64,000 nt of DNA from a virus: the IMG/VR virus record IMGVR_UViG_3300032770_000012, positions 37,194-101,193 of that record; one strand, 5' to 3'. Below, piece by piece: positions 29,757 to 37,505 of this stretch. Under the pieces are notes generated by a model. It was not told where the DNA came from and ran no database searches. It worked only from the letters and a program-made list of their open reading frames with translations. Numbering within the stretch: the stretch's first letter is position 1; each line of letters starts with the position of its first letter. Made by a program: the position numbers and the translations under genes.

Positions 29757-29918
29757 ATGAAAGATTCGGATCGAGAGTTTTTGCACTTTCTGATACCAAA
29801 AAGGCTCCTCGAACGGATCGAGGAGTTTCGGTTTAAGAATCGTTTCCCATCAAGAGCGAGAGCGATCACTTGGCTCTTAGACTGGGCTCTATCCAACAAT
29901 CCTAAACCCGAACAGTGA
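29757..29918 (+). CDS. Arc-like ribbon-helix-helix protein, 53 aa
   Basis: FLHFLIPKRLLERIEEFRFK then SRARAITWLLDWALSN gives the strand-helix-helix order of small DNA-binding repressors. It should be translated from a leaderless mRNA, and likely represses the divergent promoter pair through the palindrome at 29726-29751. It is followed by the second G-rich array. Confidence 0.7.
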   Translation: MKDSDREFLHFLIPKRLLERIEEFRFKNRFPSRARAITWLLDWALSNNPKPEQ

Positions 29919-29929
29919 TTGATTTCGTG

Positions 29930-30186
29930 GACCGCCGAGGTTTACAGCGCTGCGGCAGTGCGGGGCGTAGGTTAGGCCGTCCATGGTACGTAAACGGCAT
30001 GGTCGTCTGATGCGAGGTCTGGCGGGGCGGTCTGAGATTAGGTTCGTTGCGGTCGTGCGTGGAAATCAGCGGTAAGGCGGGCAGATGTTGGGTACGCTAA
30101 GGCAAGGCTCTGTATGGCCCGGTATTGTTCGCAATGGTTATCCGGGGAATGGCAGACATAGGCTGTGTTAGCAGTGGCATGGAAAG
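29930..30186 (+). repeat. G-rich GGN(2-4) array, right arm of cassette (G strand = plus)
   Basis: About 255 bp without a gene, with GG doublets every few bases on the plus strand, i.e. in the 3' UTR of the rightward RHH gene. Same texture as 28823-29071 but in inverted orientation. Confidence 0.7.
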
Positions 30187-30258
30187 GTCTATCGTAACTA
30201 CTCGCGCGGCGGGATATCACGCGCCATTGATAGAATCAAGTTGGCGAAGGAAGGCTAG
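30187..30258 (+). pseudogene. Remnant copy of the helicase 3' end
   Basis: In frame, VYRNYSRGGISRAIDRIKLA then KEG and TAG. It aligns with the helicase end FRNGNKSYSRGGISRAIDRM (28740-28822) but differs at many bases. The next gene starts one base after this TAG with AAGGAAGG as ribosome-binding site, so this was probably the original helicase end, displaced when the cassette arrived with its own copy. Confidence 0.7.
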
Positions 30259-30459
30259 ATGATCCGCCACTTTCTCGCTCAAAACTCGTGCTACCGTCGC
30301 TGGAGCGGAGGAATCTGGTTCTACGTCAATCCAGAACCATTCCCCTATATGTTCTTCTGGCAAAGAGAGAAACCGAGCCACATCGAGCGTCTAATCGAAG
30401 TCGAAGCCGATGGCGTGGATATAACCTGGATTTACAAGGGAGTGATTCCGCAGGACTAA
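30259..30459 (+). CDS. Hypothetical protein, 66 aa
   Basis: ATG directly follows the TAG of the helicase-end remnant. Aromatic-rich (RRWSGGIWFYVNPEPFPYMF), beta-rich. Formerly coupled to the helicase, it may now depend on readthrough from the cassette. Convergent with 30456..30668. Confidence 0.55.
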   Translation: MIRHFLAQNSCYRRWSGGIWFYVNPEPFPYMFFWQREKPSHIERLIEVEADGVDITWIYKGVIPQD

Positions 30460-30668
30460 CTGCGGGTCTTCTTCCGCCCTTTCCGGCGCTCCGCGATGGT
30501 CCTCATTGCCTTCGCGAAGGCCGCCCTCTTTGCTTCCTTGCCGCCCTTGGCTAAACCGCGTTTGATCTTTGATGGAGTCGCGGCCCCGAATTTACCCTCG
30601 GTCCCGCGCCGTTTCATAGAAGCCTTAGCCCGCTTTAGAAAATAACCGCTCTTCTCTCTTTTTGCCAT
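30456..30668 (-). CDS. Small Lys/Arg-rich phage protein, 70 aa
   Basis: KSGYFLKRAKASMKRRGTEG, KFGAATPSKIKRGLAKGGKE and AAFAKAMRTIAERRKG form a pattern seen in many phage genomes (basic, DNA-binding-like, function unknown). Start at 30668 lies inside the end of the HNH gene (44-bp overlap). Confidence 0.65.
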   Translation of the reverse strand: MAKREKSGYFLKRAKASMKRRGTEGKFGAATPSKIKRGLAKGGKEAKRAAFAKAMRTIAERRKGRKKTRS

Positions 30669-31404
30669 CTGTCCTACCTCCTTGTGTCCTACCGAACCAA
30701 GCCGACATGCATCTCTTAGAGCAAAAATCAGCGAATCCTTTATGCTTTGATCGCTTCGCCATGAATGTTACGCCGCATTCAAAACATTGCATAATACTGC
30801 GCGCTTTAATGCCTTTGGCCTTTCCGCTGCACTTTTTCGAACAGTGCATTTGCGCCCTTTTTGGGGCCATGAATTCGCGGTTGCATATTGGACAGAGTTT
30901 TGGAAATTTAGGCTTTCTGTGCGCCCTGAGCAGGTACCCCACCTTTGGATGTTCCAAGACATGGCAATCAACGCAGAGCAGTTCGCCGTTACTAATATCG
31001 AACCTTAGTTCGGGGTGAAACGCCCACGGCTGCTTATGGTGGGCATGCATTTCGATATCGGATCGACCGCATCGAACGCACTCACGGTCTCGCTCCGTAA
31101 CCGCTCGCACCCACCGTTTGTATTCCGCCGTGTGACCAGTAGGACGATTAGTTGAACGTTTACGGCTAGCGTACATGCAAGCACGGGAACAGAACTGCTT
31201 TCTTTCTTGACCCTTCGTGTAGACCTTGATCTTTCCACACTGTTGGCATCTTAAGAACGTTATCGTAACCGTGCGTTTTTTGTGTTTGCTTGAACACTTC
31301 CGCGAACAGAACCGGGCACCATCAGCAATTGCGGACGGGTACCGCACAACTGTTGTGCCACAAGCGTCACATTGGATCGCTACGGCTTTTCCGCCCTTTG
31401 CCAT
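30625..31404 (-). CDS. HNH endonuclease with multiple zinc knuckles
   Basis: 259 aa. Two N-terminal zinc fingers (CDACGTTV..FCSRKC; CQQCGKI..FCSRAC), an HNH core YKRWVRAVTERDRECVRCGR, HAHHKQPW and LLCVDCH (about residues 95-150), and further C-terminal fingers (CPICNREF..CSKKC; CFECGVTF..FCSKRC). Probably a nicking or homing nuclease. Confidence 0.85.
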   Translation of the reverse strand: MAKGGKAVAIQCDACGTTVVRYPSAIADGARFCSRKCSSKHKKRTVTITFLRCQQCGKIKVYTKGQERKQFCSRACMYASRKRSTNRPTGHTAEYKRWVRAVTERDRECVRCGRSDIEMHAHHKQPWAFHPELRFDISNGELLCVDCHVLEHPKVGYLLRAHRKPKFPKLCPICNREFMAPKRAQMHCSKKCSGKAKGIKARSIMQCFECGVTFMAKRSKHKGFADFCSKRCMSAWFGRTQGGRTDGKKREERLFSKAG

Positions 31405-31432
31405 GTGGTGCTCCTGCGCAATACTACGGGAT

Positions 31433-32296
31433 TCAGCCGAGACTTGGCAATAGGTAGGAGTTGGCCCAACTCTGCACGCCGTCCTTGAACGCGATCCGGC
31501 CCCACGGGGTATCGGCGGTCGTTCCGATGGAGTAGTCGGCTCTCAGGCTCCAGCCGTGCGCTATCAATAGGCCGCGCAGCGCCGCCTCTATCTCAACGGA
31601 ATGGGTCGCAATGTGCATTCTGCGAACCTTGCTGTTGATGGCCGCGATTGAGTCCCGGATCGCGTCGAATTCCAAGCCCTGAATGTCGCAATCGATCAGG
31701 TCCACATGGTCTACGCCAGCGATCGCATCGGCAATGCTGATGGTCCGCACCATGATCGAGCCTTTCCCCTCTAAGTGCTTGCGCACCGGCAGGCCGCAGT
31801 AGTATCCACCGTCATCCCCGGTCGCACGATCCGTGTTTACGCTCTGGCCGTACCATTCGTCCGGAGTGAATCCTTTGAATTGAACGTAGAACTGCACGAC
31901 GTTGCCGGTGGCATCGGTGACCGCCCTTTGGATCAACGTGTGCTTCTTGGGCATGATGTTGTTGTCCAGAAGATGCTCATTGAGCCACGCATAATGCTGC
32001 GGCTCGGCCTCCACGCAGATCAAATGATAGGGCACCTGGCGCTGTTCGCACGCCTTAGCCGCACGTACCGCCCACCTTCCGTAGCCAGCGCCCAGTTCGG
32101 CGATGACGTAGCGCTCCTTTGCTGCGTCAACCGATTCCAGTAAGTCCAGCCATTCAAGATATTCTTCATCGACCGCAGGGTATTGGTCAAAGAGCAATTC
32201 TCTCCGGATGCGGCTTCCCACAAAGCTATCGGCTTGGAATCCAGGCGGACAGCATGTCGAGATCGGACGGAAGCGCGAGAACACCGAATGATGCAC
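31433..32296 (-). CDS. FkbM-family SAM methyltransferase
   Basis: 287 aa, start GTG at 32296. Motif I VIAELGAGYGRWAVRAAK (about residues 66-83), acidic loop CVEAEPQHYAWLNEHL, motif IV DLIDCDIQGLEFDAI (about 200-214). FkbM enzymes methylate sugar or polyketide hydroxyls, fitting the neighbouring glycosyltransferase. It follows the glycosyltransferase gene by 4 bp. Confidence 0.82.
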   Translation of the reverse strand: MHHSVFSRFRPISTCCPPGFQADSFVGSRIRRELLFDQYPAVDEEYLEWLDLLESVDAAKERYVIAELGAGYGRWAVRAAKACEQRQVPYHLICVEAEPQHYAWLNEHLLDNNIMPKKHTLIQRAVTDATGNVVQFYVQFKGFTPDEWYGQSVNTDRATGDDGGYYCGLPVRKHLEGKGSIMVRTISIADAIAGVDHVDLIDCDIQGLEFDAIRDSIAAINSKVRRMHIATHSVEIEAALRGLLIAHGWSLRADYSIGTTADTPWGRIAFKDGVQSWANSYLLPSLG

Positions 32297-32299
32297 CGG

Positions 32300-32998
32300 T
32301 CAATCCCTGAATCCGTTTGCTTCCCGCTTCTCAAGTAGCGCCGCCCCTACGTTGTATGCCTCGACGCGATGCTGAGAGTTGTACACATCGTCCCATGCGG
32401 CGGTGCCGTACTCCGGATGAAAGTGCTGGAAGAAAAGATCCTGCGCTTGTATCAGCAGTCCCGGCTGTTCGCGGTCGAGCTTTTGCGTCAGCAGGGTGAA
32501 ATCGTTGTCGGCTAGCATCCCGATATAACCAGGGTGAAACAACCCCGCATAGTTATGCTCTCGAATCAATCGATGGAAATAAGGCCGGGTCACGATGTTG
32601 AAGAACATGAGAGGGTCCGGTCCATCGCCCGCCGTGCGTACCCAGACGGCGTGCTCAGCCGTCACGTCGGGGATTCGATCTAAAAGTTCGGTGTCCCAGG
32701 CTTGGCAGGGATGCCAATCGTCGGCTAGTGATATCAACACGTCTCCGCTAGCGGACATCGCCGCGCAGTTCCAGGGCTCAGCCGCTCCTGGCAGGCTAGC
32801 CGTGTTGCGCACAATGCGGGAACGGGAGAATACCGGCCAACCTTCAATCCGATCCCGATCCCCTGGGTCCAAGCATAGGACGTGCTCAATGTTTTCTGGA
32901 TGGCATGCTCGATCGAGCCATGCTTCTGCGGCAGACCTCCACCAATGCTCCGTGGTCGGGGCAAGGCGCTTAGAGGCGTGACAGAGTGAAAACGTCAT
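32300..32998 (-). CDS. GT-A-like glycosyltransferase
   Basis: 232 aa. A HVLCLDPGDRDRI strand then WNCAAMSASGDVLISLADDW (about residues 77-96) hold the acidic residues where GT-A enzymes bind metal and sugar nucleotide. FHPGYIGMLADNDFTLL resembles the catalytic-base region. It is shorter than typical GT2 enzymes but seems complete. Likely acts with the FkbM methyltransferase in glycan decoration. Confidence 0.65.
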   Translation of the reverse strand: MTFSLCHASKRLAPTTEHWWRSAAEAWLDRACHPENIEHVLCLDPGDRDRIEGWPVFSRSRIVRNTASLPGAAEPWNCAAMSASGDVLISLADDWHPCQAWDTELLDRIPDVTAEHAVWVRTAGDGPDPLMFFNIVTRPYFHRLIREHNYAGLFHPGYIGMLADNDFTLLTQKLDREQPGLLIQAQDLFFQHFHPEYGTAAWDDVYNSQHRVEAYNVGAALLEKREANGFRD

Positions 32999-33044
32999 AT
33001 GTAACCGTTATCCGTGCCGTGTGTCTGACAAAGGGGAGGGGTTT

Positions 33045-33134
33045 ATGGATCTCGTGACGCTCATCATCATTCTGATCCTGTTCCTTCTAAAAGTCACCGG
33101 GCTGTACGTGCCGGGACCGTTGAAGATCGGATAG
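33045..33134 (+). CDS. Tiny rightward membrane peptide, 29 aa
   Basis: ATG 33045 has GGGGAGGGG three bases upstream, an unusually strong ribosome-binding site. The product is almost one hydrophobic helix (DLVTLIIILILFLLKVTGLY). It runs against the leftward genes and overlaps the end of 33094..33318. Confidence 0.4.
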   Translation: MDLVTLIIILILFLLKVTGLYVPGPLKIG

Positions 33135-33318
33135 AGCCGATCTTCGCCGCTATCCAGCGGAATGGCGCGGCCAGCATGCGGAACAGCATTTCGGAGCGGT
33201 CCTGACAGGAACATGTCCGGACGGTATCCGGAATAGCTCCGTCGTCGCGATACTTCGCCCAAATCGGGGCGCTGCACTTCGGGCAGGTCGATACCAGAAA
33301 CCAAGCGTATTGCATCAA
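33094..33318 (-). CDS. Zinc-ribbon hypothetical protein, 74 aa
   Basis: CPKCSAPIWAKYRDDGAIPD followed by CSC provides the cysteines of a small zinc ribbon. ATGA overlap with the upstream gene at 33315-33318. Role unknown. Confidence 0.55.
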   Translation of the reverse strand: MMQYAWFLVSTCPKCSAPIWAKYRDDGAIPDTVRTCSCQDRSEMLFRMLAAPFRWIAAKIGSIRSSTVPARTAR

Positions 33319-33509
33319 CCCTCCTTTGGCTCGCGTTCAGCCGGATTGTCCAGATCTGGACATTCCGGTTCTTCGATCAGGGCCTGTCGCTCAGCGTTGC
33401 TACCAGGAATGGTCCTCAGCAGGTGCAGTGTTGCTCTCCTGAGGATGTCCAGTTCGCTATGTTCGTCTTGTTCAGTCTTTTCGGCGAACCAGTGCTTTCT
33501 TCTTCCCAA
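33315..33509 (-). CDS. Hypothetical protein, 64 aa
   Basis: Helical (HSELDILRRATLHLLRTIPG) with an acidic tail whose CPDLDNP is encoded by the palindrome at 33348-33361. Overlaps the next gene by ATGA. Confidence 0.55.
   Translation of the reverse strand: MGRRKHWFAEKTEQDEHSELDILRRATLHLLRTIPGSNAERQALIEEPECPDLDNPAEREPKEG
33348..33361. repeat. Dispersed palindrome, GTCCAGATCTGGAC
   Basis: Perfect, near the 3' end of 33315..33509. Confidence 0.9.
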
Positions 33510-33521
33510 TGGTGCTCTCCG

Positions 33522-33929
33522 TTATGGCTTATGGGTTCCTTCAACACCGCGCGCCATGCGCTTCTTGGTGCGATCCTGGAGCGCTGCCAAGCCAGCTTTG
33601 AAGTGCTCCAGCGCGATCTGGTTTTCTTCGCAGGCGAACGGTCCGGACTGGAACGATTCCAGCCGGTCAATGATGATCGCGGCTAATGCCTCCTGGGTCA
33701 CTCCATTCACGGATGCCTCTAGGATCGGGCCATTCTGGAACCAGATTGGGATTCTCTTCTTGGCGATGAATTCCTGCCGAAATCCTGGTTGCGGCGGAAC
33801 CGGCTTCGGCTCCCACGATATTTCATAGGCGTGATTTGCGCCGCCTGCGCCCGGTTCATCGAGGACATCAATCTTTAGTTGATGGTTGGCGGCATCGCCT
33901 TCCACGGTATGACTGGTTATGGTTCTCAT
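33522..33929 (-). CDS. Acb2/Tad1-like hairpin family protein (tentative)
   Basis: 135 aa. The central and C-terminal pattern IWFQNGPILEASVNGVTQEA, LAAIIIDRLESFQSGPFACE, AGLAALQDRTKKRMARGVEG belongs to a family found in very many phages. Its helical-hairpin core resembles the domain described in the anti-CBASS/anti-Thoeris sponges Acb2 and Tad1, which sequester nucleotide signals. Family membership is clear; the sponge function for this member is inference. Position beside the protease-like gene gives no further clue. Confidence 0.5.
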   Translation of the reverse strand: MRTITSHTVEGDAANHQLKIDVLDEPGAGGANHAYEISWEPKPVPPQPGFRQEFIAKKRIPIWFQNGPILEASVNGVTQEALAAIIIDRLESFQSGPFACEENQIALEHFKAGLAALQDRTKKRMARGVEGTHKP

Positions 33930-33938
33930 GGTTGCTCC

Positions 33939-34763
33939 TTATGCCAGCGCTTGCAGATCAGCGGTCAATTGAATCCAATTGAACCCATTTGGGGCCTTTT
34001 TGGTTGCTTTATCGACCGAATCCGGAGACAGCAGTGTGTATAGCTCACCGCCCTCGGATGGCGAAAGATAGCGCGGGAACGTCTCCCAAGTCATCGTCCC
34101 CTTAAGCCCCCACGTTCCGATCTGGACTCCGATGGAATCGAATCCAAAGCCGCAAACGTTATGCCCGTTGTCCGGATCTGGACTCCCTGCCACGTCCCAG
34201 ACGAAACCGGAGGCCGATGGAAATGGGGAGATCCAATCATCCGGCAACTCCAGGCCGATGTCCAGGTTCTCAAATAGCCACAGCGCCGTCTTCATCTCCT
34301 CGATGTTGTTCGGGTCCACCGACACCCATCCAGAGATTCTGTGCTTGGCGGGCAAAGCATGGTGGGGCATGAACCCGTGCGAGTGCTGGAAGGCCAGACT
34401 CGTTTGCATGTCGCACCCATTGTCGGTCGATGGATCTCCGGGAACGTAGCCGCCGATCATGGAGTAGAGATTAACGATCTGTCCATCGGTGAATTCAATC
34501 GGGGCACTCCCGGCATTACCGGTGAACACTCCGACCAGATGTGCTTGGGCCGCAATGACGCAATCTCCGACCGAGTCGTTCATGTAGACTTTTTTCAGCG
34601 CTGGCATGGCGGCGGCGGAATAGTCCACTGAAGCGGGCGGAGCGGGCAAGCTGCGCAACAAGTAGTTCTTCAGCCTCAGAGAAGGGAAGCGAACGGCTGG
34701 CCTCTTTCGGCCAAAGCACACAGTTTGTTTTGTGGTCGGATGCACGATCCGCTTGACTGGCAT
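33939..34763 (-). CDS. Papain-like cysteine-protease-fold protein
   Basis: 274 aa from ATG 34763. NDSVGDCVIAAQAHLVGVFT (candidate catalytic Cys, about residue 66), a DPSTDNGCDM turn, and NGHNVCGFGFDSIGVQIGTW (candidate His and Asn/Asp, about residues 198-215) follow the order of C39/papain-like folds. The family occurs in phages and soil bacteria; the substrate is unknown. A GTCCGGATCTGGAC palindrome (34170) lies just before the His motif. Confidence 0.55.
   Translation of the reverse strand: MPVKRIVHPTTKQTVCFGRKRPAVRFPSLRLKNYLLRSLPAPPASVDYSAAAMPALKKVYMNDSVGDCVIAAQAHLVGVFTGNAGSAPIEFTDGQIVNLYSMIGGYVPGDPSTDNGCDMQTSLAFQHSHGFMPHHALPAKHRISGWVSVDPNNIEEMKTALWLFENLDIGLELPDDWISPFPSASGFVWDVAGSPDPDNGHNVCGFGFDSIGVQIGTWGLKGTMTWETFPRYLSPSEGGELYTLLSPDSVDKATKKAPNGFNWIQLTADLQALA
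34170..34183. repeat. Dispersed palindrome, GTCCGGATCTGGAC
   Basis: One mismatch, inside the protease-like gene; a related half site lies at 34114-34127. Confidence 0.75.
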
Positions 34764-34777
34764 TTTATTCCTCCCCT

Positions 34778-35359
34778 TCAGATACCGTCTCCGGCACCCT
34801 GCAACTCGCGGGCGGCTTGATCGATCGCAAGATCTCCAGAATACCGGCGAACAGAAACCTTTTCGCGGATGTAGTCCAGAATCTTTTGCATGCTCTCCTC
34901 GGGCGTCTCCCGACCGGCCATGCACTCGACTTCGGGATGAAGCGGGGGCTCGTAAGGATCAGACACGCCGGTAAAGGCCGGTATCTCTCCGGCGCGCGCC
35001 TTGGCGTACATGCCCTTCACATCCCGGCGCTCGCAAATTTCAAGCGGCGTGTTTACGTAGACCTCCACGAACCGCACGTCCTGTTTGCGAATCTCATCGC
35101 GAATCGCCCGATACGGCGAGATCGCCGCGACGATTGCGATAATCCCATGACACGACAGAGATTCGGCCATTATTCCGAGCCGCCGTATGTTTTCGTCGCG
35201 CTCGGCCCGCGTGAACCCCAGTTCCGGCCACAGACGGGCGCGTATTTCGTCGCCATCCAGCAACTCGGCGGCGCATCCATCTTGCCTCAGTTGAGACAAT
35301 AATGCCCTGCCGATGGTTGTTTTTCCGGAGCATGGCAATCCCGTCAAAAACACAATCAC
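34778..35359 (-). CDS. cysC: Adenylylsulfate (APS) kinase
   Basis: 193 aa, family length. Walker A GLPCSGKTTIGRALL at the N-terminus, DGDEIRARLWPELGFTRAER (APS-binding region), RRDVKGMYAKARAGEIPAFT and GVSDPYEPPLHPEV are diagnostic. It phosphorylates APS to PAPS, the sulfate donor for sulfotransferases. Its TGA and ATG overlap with the 35356 gene, and 230 bp upstream lies a glycosyltransferase-sulfotransferase that could use the PAPS. A phage-encoded PAPS supply is unusual. Confidence 0.92.
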   Translation of the reverse strand: MIVFLTGLPCSGKTTIGRALLSQLRQDGCAAELLDGDEIRARLWPELGFTRAERDENIRRLGIMAESLSCHGIIAIVAAISPYRAIRDEIRKQDVRFVEVYVNTPLEICERRDVKGMYAKARAGEIPAFTGVSDPYEPPLHPEVECMAGRETPEESMQKILDYIREKVSVRRYSGDLAIDQAARELQGAGDGI

Positions 35360-35559
35360 TTACCGCCCTCCTCTGAGTGCATCAAGGTCACTCGCGATAC
35401 CGGAACTCGGACCATGTTGCCGTGTTCCGTCCTGACCTCCAGCATCAATTCCTGCTCAATTACTTCTCCGGTCAGCGCTGGATGATCCTCGTGTCGTTCG
35501 ATCAACACCCGCTTGCCAACGTAATTACGCCGCATTCTCCGTTTGAATTGTTTTGCCAT
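35356..35559 (-). CDS. Small basic SH3-like protein, 67 aa
   Basis: Basic start (KQFKRRMRRNYVGKRVLIER) and a beta pattern (TGEVIEQELMLEVRTEHGNM) compatible with a small barrel. Lies between the sulfotransferase fusion and cysC with an ATGA overlap to cysC. Function unknown. Confidence 0.6.
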   Translation of the reverse strand: MAKQFKRRMRRNYVGKRVLIERHEDHPALTGEVIEQELMLEVRTEHGNMVRVPVSRVTLMHSEEGGK

Positions 35560-35587
35560 TTAGTCCGCCTTTCTAAACCTTCGTTTT

Positions 35588-36976
35588 TCACATTGAACTC
35601 CAGAAGTCGCCGCCCTCCACCTTGCCCTTGGTGGGATTCCTAATCGGGTAAGGAGCATCAGGTGCGGGAACTCCTAGAAATCCGCACAATTCGGTCCAGC
35701 CGGTAGATGCGTCCATATCCATCACCAACAGATCTCGCGGGCGATCTCTGAAATATTCTTTGACTTCCGCGTTGTGGCGTCTATAACGCGCCAGGAATAT
35801 TCGCGGGGAAAAATCCTTTTGGCCATACAACGCTGTATGAATCCGATTGGTGAACGGATAAATATCCCAGAGTTTGCGCGTGGGGTTGTGCTTATAGCTC
35901 CACAGTCCCTCCACGCTTTTGAGCCAATCACGCTCGTTCCGTATGGTCAGAATGAACTTCGATCCGGGATAAGCCCGGTCCAGTTTCCTGTAAAGCAGCG
36001 GAATCGGAAGATCGGACAGCGCATACCACTGCTCCAATGTTTTGGAGCGACCGAGAGCATTCATTTCCTGCCAGATCAACGGGGATTCTCCATTTCCCCA
36101 ATGAAAGCTGTCGAATCCCAGGAGTTGCAACGCTGCGTGGAGAGAACTGGTAGCCGTTTTGTGCATACCAATACCGAATATTCGCGTCGGAATGGGCTTG
36201 AGTTCAATGGGCGTCGATTCGAAATTGCGGTATACAACACCTACTCCGAATTTTCCGTAATTTACGACGGTTTCTGTCCTGGATTCAATGGCTCTCCACT
36301 CCTGGTTATTTTCGTACTGTCTGGCGTGCGGATACTCTTTGAAGCGCACTTCTGCGCTGTGCGGAATAGCATTCAGGTACCGGTTTTCAATGTGCCGCAT
36401 CGAGTAGCCCATGCGCCTGAGGCGATTTATCATGTCGATGTCTTCGCCGTGCCAAGTATCAAAGCTCTCGTCATATCCACCGGCCTTTATGAAGGCGCTG
36501 GACCAGACGGCTAAACGCCCGGCATATCCGCGCTGCGGGCGCTCGGGGCCATGCGGAAGGCTCTTGATGAGCGGGAAGTCCGGACAGAGGAAGATGCCCG
36601 GTACCATTCCTGGTTCCTGGAATTTTTCGGCCACGAATTGGGCGAAGTTCGGTCCTGTGAAGTTGTCGGCGTCCAGCGTGACCAGGATTTGCGCTCCCTC
36701 CAGTATGCCGCAACGGGCGGCTGTATTTTTCGCATGCGAGACGTGAAAGGGGCCTTCAGTAGGGTGAGAGTAGACGACCAGACGGCCAGCCGAGATTGCA
36801 TCGGGGTGTTTGGATCGCAGGCAGTCCAGCAGGCCATCCTTGTCACCGTAGTCCAGAACCACAAATTTGAGGTTCGGGTAGTCGGAGTTGTCGGCTAGGT
36901 TGCGTGGCAGGGTTTGCTCAAGGTGCTGCATCCGGCCCTTGCATGTCGTCGCGAACGCTATGCGCGGAGTACTCAT
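35588..36976 (-). CDS. Glycosyltransferase 2 - sulfotransferase fusion
   Basis: 462 aa from ATG 36976 (ATGA overlap with the GIY-YIG gene). Residues 1-240 are a GT2/GT-A domain: FATTCKGRMQHLEQTLP, ILVTLDADNF (DxD), and WHGEDIDMINRLRR (catalytic base). Residues about 260-460 are a sulfotransferase: GIGMHKTATSSLHAALQLLG is the PAPS 5'-phosphosulfate loop and FILTIRNERDWLKSV the 3'-phosphate-binding strand. One protein would add a sugar and sulfate it, or act on two sites of one glycan, with PAPS from the adjacent cysC. Confidence 0.82.
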   Translation of the reverse strand: MSTPRIAFATTCKGRMQHLEQTLPRNLADNSDYPNLKFVVLDYGDKDGLLDCLRSKHPDAISAGRLVVYSHPTEGPFHVSHAKNTAARCGILEGAQILVTLDADNFTGPNFAQFVAEKFQEPGMVPGIFLCPDFPLIKSLPHGPERPQRGYAGRLAVWSSAFIKAGGYDESFDTWHGEDIDMINRLRRMGYSMRHIENRYLNAIPHSAEVRFKEYPHARQYENNQEWRAIESRTETVVNYGKFGVGVVYRNFESTPIELKPIPTRIFGIGMHKTATSSLHAALQLLGFDSFHWGNGESPLIWQEMNALGRSKTLEQWYALSDLPIPLLYRKLDRAYPGSKFILTIRNERDWLKSVEGLWSYKHNPTRKLWDIYPFTNRIHTALYGQKDFSPRIFLARYRRHNAEVKEYFRDRPRDLLVMDMDASTGWTELCGFLGVPAPDAPYPIRNPTKGKVEGGDFWSSM

Positions 36977-37503
36977 TGAAGCCATTCTGGAACAACTTCG
37001 CGGCTAACAAGTTCCGGGTAAGAAGAATTTTTTATGACAGACTCGATTACAAAATCCCGCATCGCCATGCCGCGCTTGGCGGCTTGATATTTGATGGACC
37101 ATAAGAAATCTTCGGAAACACGCACGGCCAGAATCGAATCCCCAATACCCCTAGCGGAGCGTAGCCTTTCGCCTTCATTAGCGGGCAGGCGGTCCAGGTA
37201 CTTCTCCGACGGACTTTGATTGTTACGCTTTAGACGGTTCGCGAGCGGCCTATAAATATTCATGGCCGTTAACTCGGCCTTTAGGGCTTCGCGGCTATCA
37301 GCGTACCATCCGAGTATCGTGACATAACAAACGCATTCGCGCACCGTGCGCCACCAAGTCGCGTTCCTCCCGCCACTAGACATGGCGCGCAAAATGCTCC
37401 CTTTGCCGATATAAACGAACCCAAGCTCCTCGCAAACATGTGCGTAGACGCAATAGTTTGCCCAAGGCGGGGCATGGAAGGATCTTTTGGATGCTCGGGC
37501 CAT
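36973..37503 (-). CDS. GIY-YIG endonuclease with C-terminal RHH-like part
   Basis: 176 aa. YCVYAHVCEELGFVYIGKGS gives the GIY-YIG strands; WWRTVRECV, VTILGWYADSREALKAELTA supply the catalytic Arg region and Glu. The C-terminal SILAVRVSEDFLWSIKYQAA looks like a ribbon-helix-helix DNA-binding part. Probably a homing-type nuclease. Confidence 0.75.
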   Translation of the reverse strand: MARASKRSFHAPPWANYCVYAHVCEELGFVYIGKGSILRAMSSGGRNATWWRTVRECVCYVTILGWYADSREALKAELTAMNIYRPLANRLKRNNQSPSEKYLDRLPANEGERLRSARGIGDSILAVRVSEDFLWSIKYQAAKRGMAMRDFVIESVIKNSSYPELVSREVVPEWLQ

Positions 37504-37505
37504 CC

